Assembly (NCBI GenBank): GCA_934130375.1
Contig: CAKOXW010000004.1
Location: forward strand, 1 to 64,000
Direction of reading: 5' to 3'
DNA: 64,000 nt
Origin: an uncultured Bacilli bacterium
GTDB lineage: Bacteria > Bacillota_I > Bacilli_A > RF39 > UBA660
Positions 8,282 to 15,902 of this stretch are shown here, one piece after another (the stretch's first letter is position 1; each line of letters opens with the position of its first letter). The notes below the pieces were generated by a model. It made no database searches and was not told where the DNA came from. It worked only from the letters and a program-made list of their open reading frames with translations. A program made the position numbers and the translations under genes.

Positions 8282-9261
8282 TGAGAAAGCAAAAACAAAT
8301 GCCTAAAAGCATTGAGGAAATTCAAACTACAGACTATTTTAGTCAAGAAGAAGTTGTTTCAACAGGAATACAACCATTGGACAATTTATTATCAGGTGGT
8401 GTTATAACTGGTGAAATGATACAACTTGTTGGGGAAAGCAATGTTGGAAAGACAACGACAGCCCTACAAATTGCATATTATTACTGCAAACAAGGAAAAA
8501 AAGTACTATATGTAGATACTAGAGTTGGTGTTAATTCTAGTAATATCACAAATATAGGTTTAATCAATTATTTGAATAGTAATTTCTACTATATTAGAGC
8601 TAGTGCATTTAAAGAGTTAGATGATGAAATAGATAGTTATATTGGTACAGGAGAAATAGATTTATTGATTATAGATAGTATTGCTTCTTTAGTTAATGAT
8701 GGTTATCTAAATCTTAATAAAAAAATAGGTATTGATAATAACAACAGTAACTATGATAGCAGACCATTAAGTTTATTTATTAAGAAATTAAGTAAATTAG
8801 GACCAAAGTATAAATTTAGTACATTATTGGTAAATGAAATTAGATGTACTATCAATAGAGTTACAGGTACTATGCCAAAAATATTTGGACCTAAAACACT
8901 TGGATATGAATCAAGTGTAATAATTAAAATGAGTGAAAATAAGATTGGAATTAATGAGTCTAAATTCGAACCACTAAAAGAAACTGATGGAATTGTACCT
9001 CTAACTTTTGAAGTTGTTAAAAGTAATAGACAATCAAATAAAAAACTATCTATATTCATAAAAAAAGGATATGGTTATTCTACAATAGCAACCTATATTT
9101 ATGTATTAATGGAAAATGGCACTATAAAGCAAAATGGAGGATATTATTCTTTTAATGGTACTAGTATCAAAGGAATAAAAGCATTATATGATGCAATTAG
9201 AGATGAAAGATGTAATGTTGAACAATCCATTACTGACTTATTAAATACTTATTATAGTTGA
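8278..9261 (+). CDS. RecA-like ATPase
   Basis: 327 residues. The start VSTGIQPLDNLLSGGVITGEMIQLVG and Walker A GESNVGKTT (about residues 52-60) are typical of RecA/RadA-type proteins, followed by LLIIDSIASLV (Walker B) and LLVNEIRC. A basic-to-acidic variation of the RecA loops and a C-terminal ~60-residue tail differ from housekeeping RecA (which is longer and better conserved), so this is an element-encoded paralogue. ATG overlaps the helicase stop (ATGA). Helicase and RecA-like partner suggest a replication/recombination module. Confidence 0.75.
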   Translation: MMRKQKQMPKSIEEIQTTDYFSQEEVVSTGIQPLDNLLSGGVITGEMIQLVGESNVGKTTTALQIAYYYCKQGKKVLYVDTRVGVNSSNITNIGLINYLNSNFYYIRASAFKELDDEIDSYIGTGEIDLLIIDSIASLVNDGYLNLNKKIGIDNNNSNYDSRPLSLFIKKLSKLGPKYKFSTLLVNEIRCTINRVTGTMPKIFGPKTLGYESSVIIKMSENKIGINESKFEPLKETDGIVPLTFEVVKSNRQSNKKLSIFIKKGYGYSTIATYIYVLMENGTIKQNGGYYSFNGTSIKGIKALYDAIRDERCNVEQSITDLLNTYYS

Positions 9262-9391
9262 ATTAATAAATAATTAAATCCTAGACCTCCATTCAAGATA
9301 TTCATAATATCAACAGTGGTTTACATGGTCGGATAGATAAGCTATTCCTTGTAGGTATGAAATCTTAAAACAATAATAGGAAGGAGAATAA

Positions 9392-9433
9392 GAAGAAATA
9401 GAATTACGATATTAAGAGGAATTCTATTTCTTC
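9392..9433. repeat. 14-bp perfect inverted repeat
   Basis: GAAGAAATAGAATT / AATTCTATTTCTTC with a 14-base loop. There is no T run, so it is not a standard terminator; GGAAGGAG lies just upstream without a usable start codon. It sits between the RecA-like gene and the integrase, where element control or end sites are expected. The preceding 9270-9365 stretch also holds short dyads (GATATT/AATATC, GGATAG/CTATTCC) and no ORF. Confidence 0.45.
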
Positions 9434-9628
9434 ACTAATTAATTATGAAAAGAAAAAATATAAATAAGTTAACAATATTTAAAAAGGAAAAAACAATAAT
9501 TGTAATTAGACTTTTGAATTTGTTTACACTGGTTGTAAATAAAAAATTACTGTGTTTAATTATAATTAGTGGATAGTTTTAAGTAATTAAAATTACTTTT
9601 TGAATATGTTTAACTAGGAGGTTAAACA

Positions 9629-9715
9629 ATGAAGGTAATAGTCCATTACAATGATGAAGGACCAACATTGCAAAAAGTATTAGAAGAATTAATATTAGAA
9701 TGCTGTGTTGTTTAA
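9629..9715 (+). CDS. Small ORF, 28 residues, before the integrase
   Basis: ATG at 9629 is preceded by a well-placed AGGAGG. The peptide starts MKVIVHYNDEG and ends in ECCVV; it is acidic and predicted helical in the middle. The integrase gene starts 24 bases later with its own GGAGGTGAT. Short ORFs in this position are common in front of TnpX-type recombinases in Firmicutes elements. Function unknown. Confidence 0.55.
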   Translation: MKVIVHYNDEGPTLQKVLEELILECCVV

Positions 9716-9739
9716 ATAAAATGTTTGGAGGTGATATTC

Positions 9740-11365
9740 GTGAATAATATAATGTATGACAATTTAATGAGACAAGTTTCAGTTTTATATGTAATTATAT
9801 ATGCTCGTCTTTCAAAGGAAGAAGAAGGCAAAAGTAAAGAAGAACAAAGTAAAAGTATAGAGCATCAATTAGAATTGTGCAGGGATTATATAGAAGAAGA
9901 AAAAAAAGAATATCCCTCTATACAATTTGTTATTGTAGATGAACTATTTGACGATGGAGTTTCTGGAACTACATTTGATAGAGACGACTTTAATAAATTA
10001 GTAAAACTTATAGAAGCAAAAAAAGCTAATATGGTTATTACTAAAGACCTATCAAGACTTGGCAGAGATCATGTAGAAACAGATAAATATATAGAAAAAT
10101 GGTTTCCTGAACATAATGTAAGGTATTTATCCATTATCGAGGGTGTGGATACATATGATGGGGACAATTTAAGTAATGATATTGCTCCACTTATAAATTG
10201 GTCTAATGATCAGTTTGCTAAAACAACATCTAAAAAAATTAGAAAAGAGTTTACCAAAATGAGAAAAGATGGTAAATGGACTGGTGGTGAACCACCTATT
10301 GGATATAAATTAAATCCAAAAGATACCAATCATTTTATAATAGACCCTAAAGGGTCAGAAATAGTAAAAAAAATATTTAAATTAGCATTAGAAGGTAAAA
10401 ATCCTGAAGAAATAAGCAATATATTGACAGAGGAAAAAGTTCCTATACCTACTTTAATAAAAGGTTATAAACGAAAATTAAATCAAGAGGTAGTTGATAT
10501 ATGGTCTAGTGGCACAGTTACTGATATTCTTCAAAATGAAATGTATTTAGGACACATGGTACAGGGAAAAACAACAAAATTAAACTATAAATCAAATCGT
10601 ATAATATATTTACCTAAAGAAGATTGGATTGTTGTTAAAAATATGCACAAGCCTTTAGTAACTCAAAGTGAGTTTGATAGTGTACAACTATTGTTTAAAT
10701 CTAATAAGAATAGTACTAAAAACTCACACGACTATTTATTGAAAGGTTTAATTAAATGCAAAGAATGTAATCACTCTATTGGAATACAACATTTTAAGAA
10801 AAGAGGTAAAAATTATACTACTTGCAATTATTACAGAAAGTATGGAAGCAAAAGACAAGTTTGTACTGCACACAGATTTTGTTATGAAGAACTAGAAAAA
10901 TTAGTAATTAAAAGCATAAAAGAAGAATGTAGTCAATTTCTTGATAATGTTAATTTTGCAAATAAACTAAAAAACAAGCATCAAGGAGATGAGTTAAAAT
11001 TAGATTTGAAATTAAACATAGAAAAAACAACTAGAGAAATTGAAAAACTTGAAAGTCAAGTTGATGTTATTTATGAAGATAAGTTAAATGGAACTATAAA
11101 TGAAGAACAATATAAAAGAATGTCATTAAGTAAAATTAACGATATTAAATTATTACAAAGCAAACTTGATAGTTATAAACAAGATTTAGAAGGTATAATA
11201 AATAAAAACATAAAAACTCCAGATTATATGAAAATAGTTAATGAGTTTTTAAGTATGAAAAAACCTAATAAAATTATTATTGGAAAATTAATAGATGTTA
11301 TATATGTAAGTGAAGATGGTACAATAGATATACACTATAAAGTGGTAAATCCTTATAAAAAATAA
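9740..11365 (+). CDS. Large serine recombinase (TnpX-like integrase)
   Basis: About 541 residues from the GTG at 9740, which has GGAGGTGATATTC in front; a TTG at 9725 is in frame but has no site. The N-terminal resolvase domain has IIYARLSKEEEG with the catalytic Ser, DGVSGTTFDRDDF and TKDLSRLGRDHV. A Recombinase domain follows (GGEPPIGYKLNPK ... WSSGTVTDILQNEMYLG), then a zinc ribbon (IKCKECN ... TTCNYY ... CTAHRFC) and a coiled-coil tail. This is the TnpX/Tn4451 architecture. It lies at the extreme right end of the element, a few bases from the junction with a collagen-like gene, and should catalyse integration and excision. Confidence 0.93.
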   Translation: MNNIMYDNLMRQVSVLYVIIYARLSKEEEGKSKEEQSKSIEHQLELCRDYIEEEKKEYPSIQFVIVDELFDDGVSGTTFDRDDFNKLVKLIEAKKANMVITKDLSRLGRDHVETDKYIEKWFPEHNVRYLSIIEGVDTYDGDNLSNDIAPLINWSNDQFAKTTSKKIRKEFTKMRKDGKWTGGEPPIGYKLNPKDTNHFIIDPKGSEIVKKIFKLALEGKNPEEISNILTEEKVPIPTLIKGYKRKLNQEVVDIWSSGTVTDILQNEMYLGHMVQGKTTKLNYKSNRIIYLPKEDWIVVKNMHKPLVTQSEFDSVQLLFKSNKNSTKNSHDYLLKGLIKCKECNHSIGIQHFKKRGKNYTTCNYYRKYGSKRQVCTAHRFCYEELEKLVIKSIKEECSQFLDNVNFANKLKNKHQGDELKLDLKLNIEKTTREIEKLESQVDVIYEDKLNGTINEEQYKRMSLSKINDIKLLQSKLDSYKQDLEGIINKNIKTPDYMKIVNEFLSMKKPNKIIIGKLIDVIYVSEDGTIDIHYKVVNPYKK

Positions 11366-11366
11366 T

Positions 11367-11732
11367 ATGTGCCACTTTCAACCACGAGCAACTGGGCCAA
11401 CGGGACCTCAAGGTTTACAAGGTGTTGCTGGTGCCACCGGGGAAACTGGAGCTACCGGGCCTACTGGGCCTCAAGGTATTCAAGGTGTTGCTGGTACAGC
11501 CGGAGAAACTGGACCTACTGGACCAACGGGACCTCAAGGCTTACAAGGTGTTGCTGGTGCAGCTGGAGAAACTGGACCTACTGGACCTACTGGTGCAACT
11601 CCAAATTTAACAATTGGAACCGTTACAACGGGCAATCCTGGAACTCAAGCAGCTGCTACTATTACTGGTACTAGTCCAAATTTTGTTTTAAATTTAACAA
11701 TTCCTGCTGGGCCTACTGGACCTGCTGCATAA
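11367..11732 (+). pseudogene. Collagen-like (Gly-X-Y) protein gene, 3' remnant
   Basis: About 22 Gly-X-Y triplets rich in GPT, GPQ, GVA and GET, then a short C-terminal region (NLTIGTVTTG ... NFVLNLTIP) of the kind found in BclA-like surface and exosporium proteins. The base composition is clearly higher in GC than its neighbours. The 5' end is missing: the frame opens with an out-of-place ATG only 2 bases after the integrase stop and no ribosome binding site. I read it as a gene cut by insertion of the element. A bidirectional terminator follows. Confidence 0.75.
11380..11395. other. Probable right attachment junction of the element
   Basis: Gly-X-Y periodicity begins abruptly here: the codon that should be Gly reads CGA, followed by GCA ACT GGG in correct register. 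The GA at 11386-11387 fits the GA core used by TnpX-type recombinases. The native sequence was presumably GGA GCA ACT. The exact crossover cannot be fixed without the left end. Confidence 0.6.
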
Positions 11733-11734
11733 AT

Positions 11735-11767
11735 AAAATCCAAGAAATTCTTGGATTTTATTTTTTT
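11735..11767. terminator. Bidirectional terminator between collagen-like gene and pyrG
   Basis: Near-perfect palindrome AAAATCCAAGAA / TTCTTGGATTTT centred at 11747, with T runs on the right for the plus strand and A-rich sequence on the left for the minus strand. The pyrG stop lies inside the T run. Confidence 0.85.
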
Positions 11768-13359
11768 AAACTTGCCTTGATAAACGAATCAAATAAAGGG
11801 TGTGGTTTTGTAGGTCTTGACTTAAATTCAGGATGAAATTGGCAGGCAACAAAATATTTTAGCTTTGGCAATTCTATAATTTCAACTAATCCTGTTTTAA
11901 GATTAATTCCAGAAAATACCATTCCATTTTCTTCTAAAATATCCTTATATTTATTATTAAACTCATATCTATGTCTATGTCTTTCTTTTACAACCTCTTG
12001 TTTATAAATTTTATAAGCAAAACTATCTTTCTTCAATGTACAATCATAATCACCTAATCGTAATGTTCCACCCATATTTACGATTGATTTTTGATCAGCC
12101 ATCAAATCAATAACAGGGTTACTACACATTGGTTCGAATTCAGTACTTGATGCATTTGTAATATTACATACATTTGTTGAAAACTCAATAATAGCAAGTT
12201 GCATACCAAGACATATTCCAAGAAATGGTATATCTTTTTCTCTTGCGTATTGTATTGCTTTTATTTTCCCAGTTGTTGCTCTTGCACCAAATCCTCCTGG
12301 AACTAAAATTCCACTTGAATTTTTAAATACTTCTTTTAAATCAATATTATCTTTTTCTAATAATTCAGAATTTACCCAGTTAATATTTATTTTAGTATTA
12401 TATTTATAACCTGCATGTTTTAGAGCTTCACTTACTGAAATATATGCATCATGTAATTCAACATATTTTCCAACCAATGCTATTTCTATTTCTTTATTTA
12501 AATTATTTACAGTATCTATTAGATTTCTCCAATAGTCCAATTTTGCTTTTTTTATAGGCATTCCAAATTGTTTTAAAATAATTTCATCAAATTTTTGATT
12601 ATAATAATTAATCGGAATTTGATATATGTTTTTTACATCAATTGAATCTATTACATTTTCTTTTGGAATTGAGCAGAACATTGATATCTTATTCTTTATT
12701 GAATCATTTGTTTCGAATGGCACACGACATACTAGAGCATCGGGCCTTATTCCCATATTTCTTAAATCTCTAACACTATTCTGCGTTGGTTTTGTTTTTA
12801 ATTCATTAGAACCATAAATAAAAGGAATTAAAGTACAATGAATAAAAAATGTATTATTTACTCCTTTTTCATATTGAATTTGTCTTAAAGCTTCAATAAA
12901 ACATTGTGATTCAATATCTCCTACTGTTCCCCCAATTTCAGTAATAATAATATCGGCATTACTAATTGCAGCAGCCTCATATACTTTATTTTTAATTTCA
13001 TTAGTAACATGCGGAATCATCTGAACAGTTGCGCCCAAATAATCTCCATGTCTTTCTTTATCAATTACAGACTTAAAAATTTTACCACTTGTTATATTTG
13101 AAGTATAATTAAGTTCTTCATCAATAAATCTTTCATAATGACCTAAATCAAGGTCAGTTTCACAACCATCATGAGTTACAAAAACTTCACCATGTTGTAT
13201 AGGATTCATAGTCCCTGGATCAATATTAATATATGGATCAAATTTTTGCATAAATACATTATAGCCTCTAGATTTTAATAAAAGCGCGATTGATGAAGCA
13301 GTAATTCCCTTACCTAGCCCTGAAACAACACCTCCTGTTACAAAAACAAACTTTGACAT
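11758..13359 (-). CDS. pyrG: CTP synthase
   Basis: 533 residues, the normal length. It makes CTP from UTP, ATP and glutamine in the cytosol. The synthetase domain starts FVFVTGGVVSGLGKG; the glutamine amidotransferase domain has PGGFGARATTGK, the nucleophile in FLGICLGMQ and HPEFKSRP. The ATG at 13359 follows GGAGGAATT; the open frame upstream of it is not conserved sequence. The leader contains a terminator-like hairpin, so attenuation is likely, as known for pyrG in Firmicutes. Single gene, chromosomal. Confidence 0.97.
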   Translation of the reverse strand: MSKFVFVTGGVVSGLGKGITASSIALLLKSRGYNVFMQKFDPYINIDPGTMNPIQHGEVFVTHDGCETDLDLGHYERFIDEELNYTSNITSGKIFKSVIDKERHGDYLGATVQMIPHVTNEIKNKVYEAAAISNADIIITEIGGTVGDIESQCFIEALRQIQYEKGVNNTFFIHCTLIPFIYGSNELKTKPTQNSVRDLRNMGIRPDALVCRVPFETNDSIKNKISMFCSIPKENVIDSIDVKNIYQIPINYYNQKFDEIILKQFGMPIKKAKLDYWRNLIDTVNNLNKEIEIALVGKYVELHDAYISVSEALKHAGYKYNTKININWVNSELLEKDNIDLKEVFKNSSGILVPGGFGARATTGKIKAIQYAREKDIPFLGICLGMQLAIIEFSTNVCNITNASSTEFEPMCSNPVIDLMADQKSIVNMGGTLRLGDYDCTLKKDSFAYKIYKQEVVKERHRHRYEFNNKYKDILEENGMVFSGINLKTGLVEIIELPKLKYFVACQFHPEFKSRPTKPHPLFDSFIKASLKK

Positions 13360-13411
13360 AATTCCTCCCACTATATAAATATAATTAAAAGACACTTTTT
13401 ATTGTTAAAAA

Positions 13412-13446
13412 CAAAAAAAGATTAGAGAGTTTACTCTAGGCTCTCC
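13412..13446 (-). promoter_or_regulatory. Terminator-like hairpin in the pyrG leader
   Basis: On the minus strand GGAGAGCCTAGAG, a short loop, CTCTCTAAT and seven T stand about 50 bases before the pyrG start. Two pairings compete (GAGAG with CTCTC, or AGAG with the nearer CTCT), which would suit attenuation. CTP-dependent attenuation of pyrG is established in Bacillus, but the typical leader with initial G run is not obvious here, so the mechanism is open. The rest of 13450-13634 is very AT-rich with nothing else supported. Confidence 0.5.
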
Positions 13447-13634
13447 TTAATAATAACATTTCTAAATATTAAAGTAAAGTATATAGAATATAGTTGTAAT
13501 AAAAAAACATTTTTTTACAAAAAATTATATTCTTATTTTAAAAAAATGAAAAAACATCATTAAAATATAATTTAACTTTTTTGTCTTTAATTATTAGAAT
13601 TATTTAGAATATCAAGATGTGGGACAATATATAC

Positions 13635-13733
13635 AAAATAAAAACCCTTATAAAATAAGGGTTAAATGACATTTGGAGCGATAACAAAGGTTATTCAAAA
13701 CTCCTAATAGCAAAGTTGATAAACAACTAATCA
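13635..13733 (-). ncRNA. Structured RNA motif, copy A (unknown family)
   Basis: On the minus strand: hairpin AGTTG-5-CAACT, then GGAG enclosing AATAAC-4-GTTAT, CG, CTCC, A, and a terminator AACCCTTAT/ATAAGGGTT with T-rich tail (13643-13663). The same order of stems recurs at 14182-14318 and 19774-19908 with different bases in the helices. It follows the stop of the 88-residue gene directly, so it may be that gene's 3' UTR or a separate transcript. It is not a tRNA despite the ...CGCTCCA end. Confidence 0.45.
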
Positions 13734-13748
13734 CTATAATTATAATTA

Positions 13749-14015
13749 TTAACGTCTTCCAGTTTTTTTTGATTCCTCTAAATAACCAGCATTTGTTAAT
13801 AATGTCTTTATTCCTTCAATATCTGCATATTTAATATAATATGGTACATTTATATTGTCTGTTGCTGCTAAATCATAAGCTGAATTAAATGCTTGATAAA
13901 CTTTATCTAGTGTAACTAGAGCTTTTTGATACATTGGACTATCTTCTTTATATTTTACTAAATCTAAAGTTAGTTCTTTCATAGCCATATCTAATTTTTC
14001 TAATACTTGTTCCAT
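13749..14015 (-). CDS. Hypothetical 88-residue protein
   Basis: ATG at 14015 follows TTAGGAGGGATATA and a TATAAT box (about 14035), so the gene has its own promoter. The protein is helical and acidic (MEQVLEKLDMAMKEL ... DIEGIKTLLTNAGYL), with no cysteines or membrane segment. I do not recognise it. It sits between two copies of the structured RNA and next to a scar of a lost mobile unit, so it may be leftover cargo rather than core chromosome. Confidence 0.6.
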   Translation of the reverse strand: MEQVLEKLDMAMKELTLDLVKYKEDSPMYQKALVTLDKVYQAFNSAYDLAATDNINVPYYIKYADIEGIKTLLTNAGYLEESKKTGRR

Positions 14016-14065
14016 TATATCCCTCCTAAAACCATTATAGCACATATTTCAGTAATTCACACAAT

Positions 14066-14161
14066 TTATCTTTCAAAGTCATCTTTTTCTTTACTTAAAT
14101 CTAATTCTTCAATTTAGTTTATCACTTATTTTTAATTCTTTTGTTTCTATATTTAACACAT
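14066..14161 (-). pseudogene. Deletion scar: start of 90-residue family protein fused to relaxase tail
   Basis: After the terminator of RNA copy B comes AAAGGAG and a GTG opening a 16-codon frame (LNIETKELKISDKLN) that aligns without gaps to the first residues of the 94- and 90-residue proteins at 19458 and 26519 (shared N, I, K, S-D, L positions). A frame change later, the sequence reads ELDLSKEKDDFER and stops, matching the last residues of the MobV relaxase (EKDKEKDDFEL). This is what remains if a whole unit was deleted internally. Short matches, so moderate confidence. Confidence 0.45.
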
Positions 14162-14181
14162 AATCAACTCCTTTAGATAAC

Positions 14182-14318
14182 AAAAAAACTAACTATTTCT
14201 AGTTAGTATTTATTACTCTCAGAAGTTAATTTTTGAGTTTCCTATCAATCTGGAGCCGTAGTTGAGTGAGTACACAACTTTTCTCACACGAGGATGATAT
14301 ATAAATCATCCATTGCTA
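14182..14318 (-). ncRNA. Structured RNA motif, copy B (unknown family)
   Basis: A -10 box TATAAT (14324-14329, minus strand) precedes a hairpin GGATGAT/ATCATCC, then GAG enclosing AGTTG-10-CAACT, ACGG, CTCCA, and finally a terminator ACTAACTA/TAGTTAGT with seven T (14182-14207). GTGAG could alternatively pair with CTCAC inside the loop, giving a pseudoknot with GTTG/CAAC. Same stem order as copies A and C. It ends directly before the scar of a mobile unit. Function unknown. Confidence 0.5.
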
Positions 14319-14439
14319 ATAATATTATAACGCAATTTTTGTAATTGGAATAAATAAAAATGATTTATGAGGAAATAACCGGAAATATTTGTGGTATAAT
14401 GGTATCAGAAGATATTTCTTTGAAAATGTGAGGTGTTTT

Positions 14440-15312
14440 ATGAAAAGTAAAATTTCAAAGTTTGGTTTAATTTTTACTATTCTTTGTAATGGGGCAATAG
14501 TATTATTATTTATAATCGGATTTGCAATGATGTTTAATGTTAAACTTCCTGATAAAATTGATAAAAACTATTTTACTAAATACATGGAAGAAAAAGGTTG
14601 CCCTGTAATTAATCTACAAGAAGAAAAAGAATATAATGGTATGATAGATTATTTAATTACAGAAAAAGAAACATGTCCTTACTTAATTAGTTATGCCACA
14701 TTTAAGGATAAAGAGGTTTTACGAGATTTCTTCTCTAGAGGAAAAAATGATGTTATGCAAAACAACGCAAATGTCACTGGTAGAACTAGTGTTTCAATTA
14801 ATTTATTTTCGGAATATTATGAATATAATACAAGCGGTGATTACTATAAAGCAATAGTATATAATGACAATTCAGTTTTATATGCTTCTGCTGATAAACA
14901 ATATAGAGAAGATGTTAGAAATATATTTAAAGATTTACACTATCAATATGAAATAAACTTTAAGGGAATGCAAATTACTTGGTATTCTTTATATGTTCTT
15001 TTATTCATTTGTATAGTTAGTATGTGGGGAACATTAAAGAAAACAAGAAATAAGGGTTGGATTTCATTAATGCCTTTCTATAATATTGGCTGTTTATCAA
15101 AAGATGTATTAGGATCAGCATGGTGGCCTTTACTATTATTTGTTCCAATTGTAAATGTAGTATTCATGTTTATGCTTTATTATAATATTGGAAAAGTATT
15201 TAATAAAAGTGATTCTTATTGTGTATTAATGATGTTTATTTCATCAGTTTTATGGCCATTATTAGCATTTGATAATTCTGAATATGATTCCAGTAAAGTG
15301 AGAAAGAAATGA
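14440..15312 (+). CDS. DUF5684-type membrane protein
   Basis: 290 residues from the ATG at 14440, preceded by GAGGTGTTTT; a TATAAT box lies at about 14395. A transmembrane segment near residues 10-30 is followed by an outer domain of about 150 residues with two cysteines (KGCPV, ETCPYL). The C-terminal third has DUF5684-type helices: GWISLMPFYNIGCL, then WWPLLLFVPIVNVVFMF and a further helix pair. Function of DUF5684 is unknown. Its stop overlaps the next start (ATGA), so the two are a pair. Cargo end of unit 1. Confidence 0.68.
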   Translation: MKSKISKFGLIFTILCNGAIVLLFIIGFAMMFNVKLPDKIDKNYFTKYMEEKGCPVINLQEEKEYNGMIDYLITEKETCPYLISYATFKDKEVLRDFFSRGKNDVMQNNANVTGRTSVSINLFSEYYEYNTSGDYYKAIVYNDNSVLYASADKQYREDVRNIFKDLHYQYEINFKGMQITWYSLYVLLFICIVSMWGTLKKTRNKGWISLMPFYNIGCLSKDVLGSAWWPLLLFVPIVNVVFMFMLYYNIGKVFNKSDSYCVLMMFISSVLWPLLAFDNSEYDSSKVRKK

Positions 15313-15902
15313 AGAAAAAAGAAAAGAAAAAGCTTACAATAGATGAATATATTGATATTGGTAAAGGTGATATAACTGTATATGTGTTTGTAACTATTAT
15401 TTTACTTGCTATATCTTTGTGGTTTGGTATCAAGTATAATTTTTACTTTCATTTATTATTTATTGGATTAATTATGATTGGTAGAGTTTCTGAAAGAATA
15501 GATACACTTTTCACTTTAAAGAAAATAAAAAGATATTTAGTTGATAATAATTTATTAGATAAAATTGGAAATATTGATTATTGGAATGATAGATATTATT
15601 TTTTAACTGATAACTACATGATAATTAAGCAAAAGAAAGAAATATTTTCATTTAAATATTCTGAAATTGAAAGAATATTTAAAGAAAGTTATTTTGAATT
15701 AAGTAAACATAGTTATTCACAAGAACATCTACATATTATAGTAAATGATAACGATTTTAAAATATTAATCTCTACCACTGTTTTAGTTGGCGAAGATTTT
15801 AGAGATATTAGTGATTATTTAATTAAAAAAAATCCAAATATTATAGTAGATGAAACAATTAAGAATAAAAAAATAGATATATTTAGAATAGAAAAAAGAT
15901 GA
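15309..15902 (+). CDS. Membrane protein, 197 residues, unknown
   Basis: A basic N-terminus (MKKKEKKK) leads into two adjacent transmembrane helices at about residues 24-60. The remaining ~130 residues are cytosolic and alternate short strands (YYFLTDNYMIIKQKKEIFSFKY, EIERIF, LHIIVNDNDFKILIST) in the manner of a PH-like domain. I do not recognise a named family. Coupled to the DUF5684 gene by a 4-base overlap and ending one base from the relaxase stop on the other strand. Confidence 0.6.
   Translation: MKKKEKKKLTIDEYIDIGKGDITVYVFVTIILLAISLWFGIKYNFYFHLLFIGLIMIGRVSERIDTLFTLKKIKRYLVDNNLLDKIGNIDYWNDRYYFLTDNYMIIKQKKEIFSFKYSEIERIFKESYFELSKHSYSQEHLHIIVNDNDFKILISTTVLVGEDFRDISDYLIKKNPNIIVDETIKNKKIDIFRIEKR

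Larger units (their letters stand above)
1..11387. mobile_element. Right part of an integrative element ending at a large serine recombinase
   Basis: The stretch carries PcfJ-like, recombinase, helicase-like and RecA-like genes and ends with a large serine recombinase. Immediately beyond the recombinase stop the sequence becomes Gly-X-Y coding DNA that lacks its 5' half. The transition lies near the GA at 11386-11387. TnpX-type recombinases are known to use a GA core, so this is a credible right attachment junction. The left end and the 5' part of the collagen-like gene are not in the window. Conjugation genes may lie to the left, because PcfJ is a conjugative-plasmid protein, but that is inference. 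Confidence 0.7.

Noticed and set aside
9445..9576. 43-codon ORF on the plus strand before the integrase
   Set aside because: No ribosome binding site; it begins just after a long inverted repeat and the peptide is a low-complexity Lys/Ile/Leu mix.
11369..11674. Additional ORFs in other frames of the collagen-like region
   Set aside because: They are by-products of the Gly-X-Y repeat read out of frame; only one frame has the triplet periodicity.
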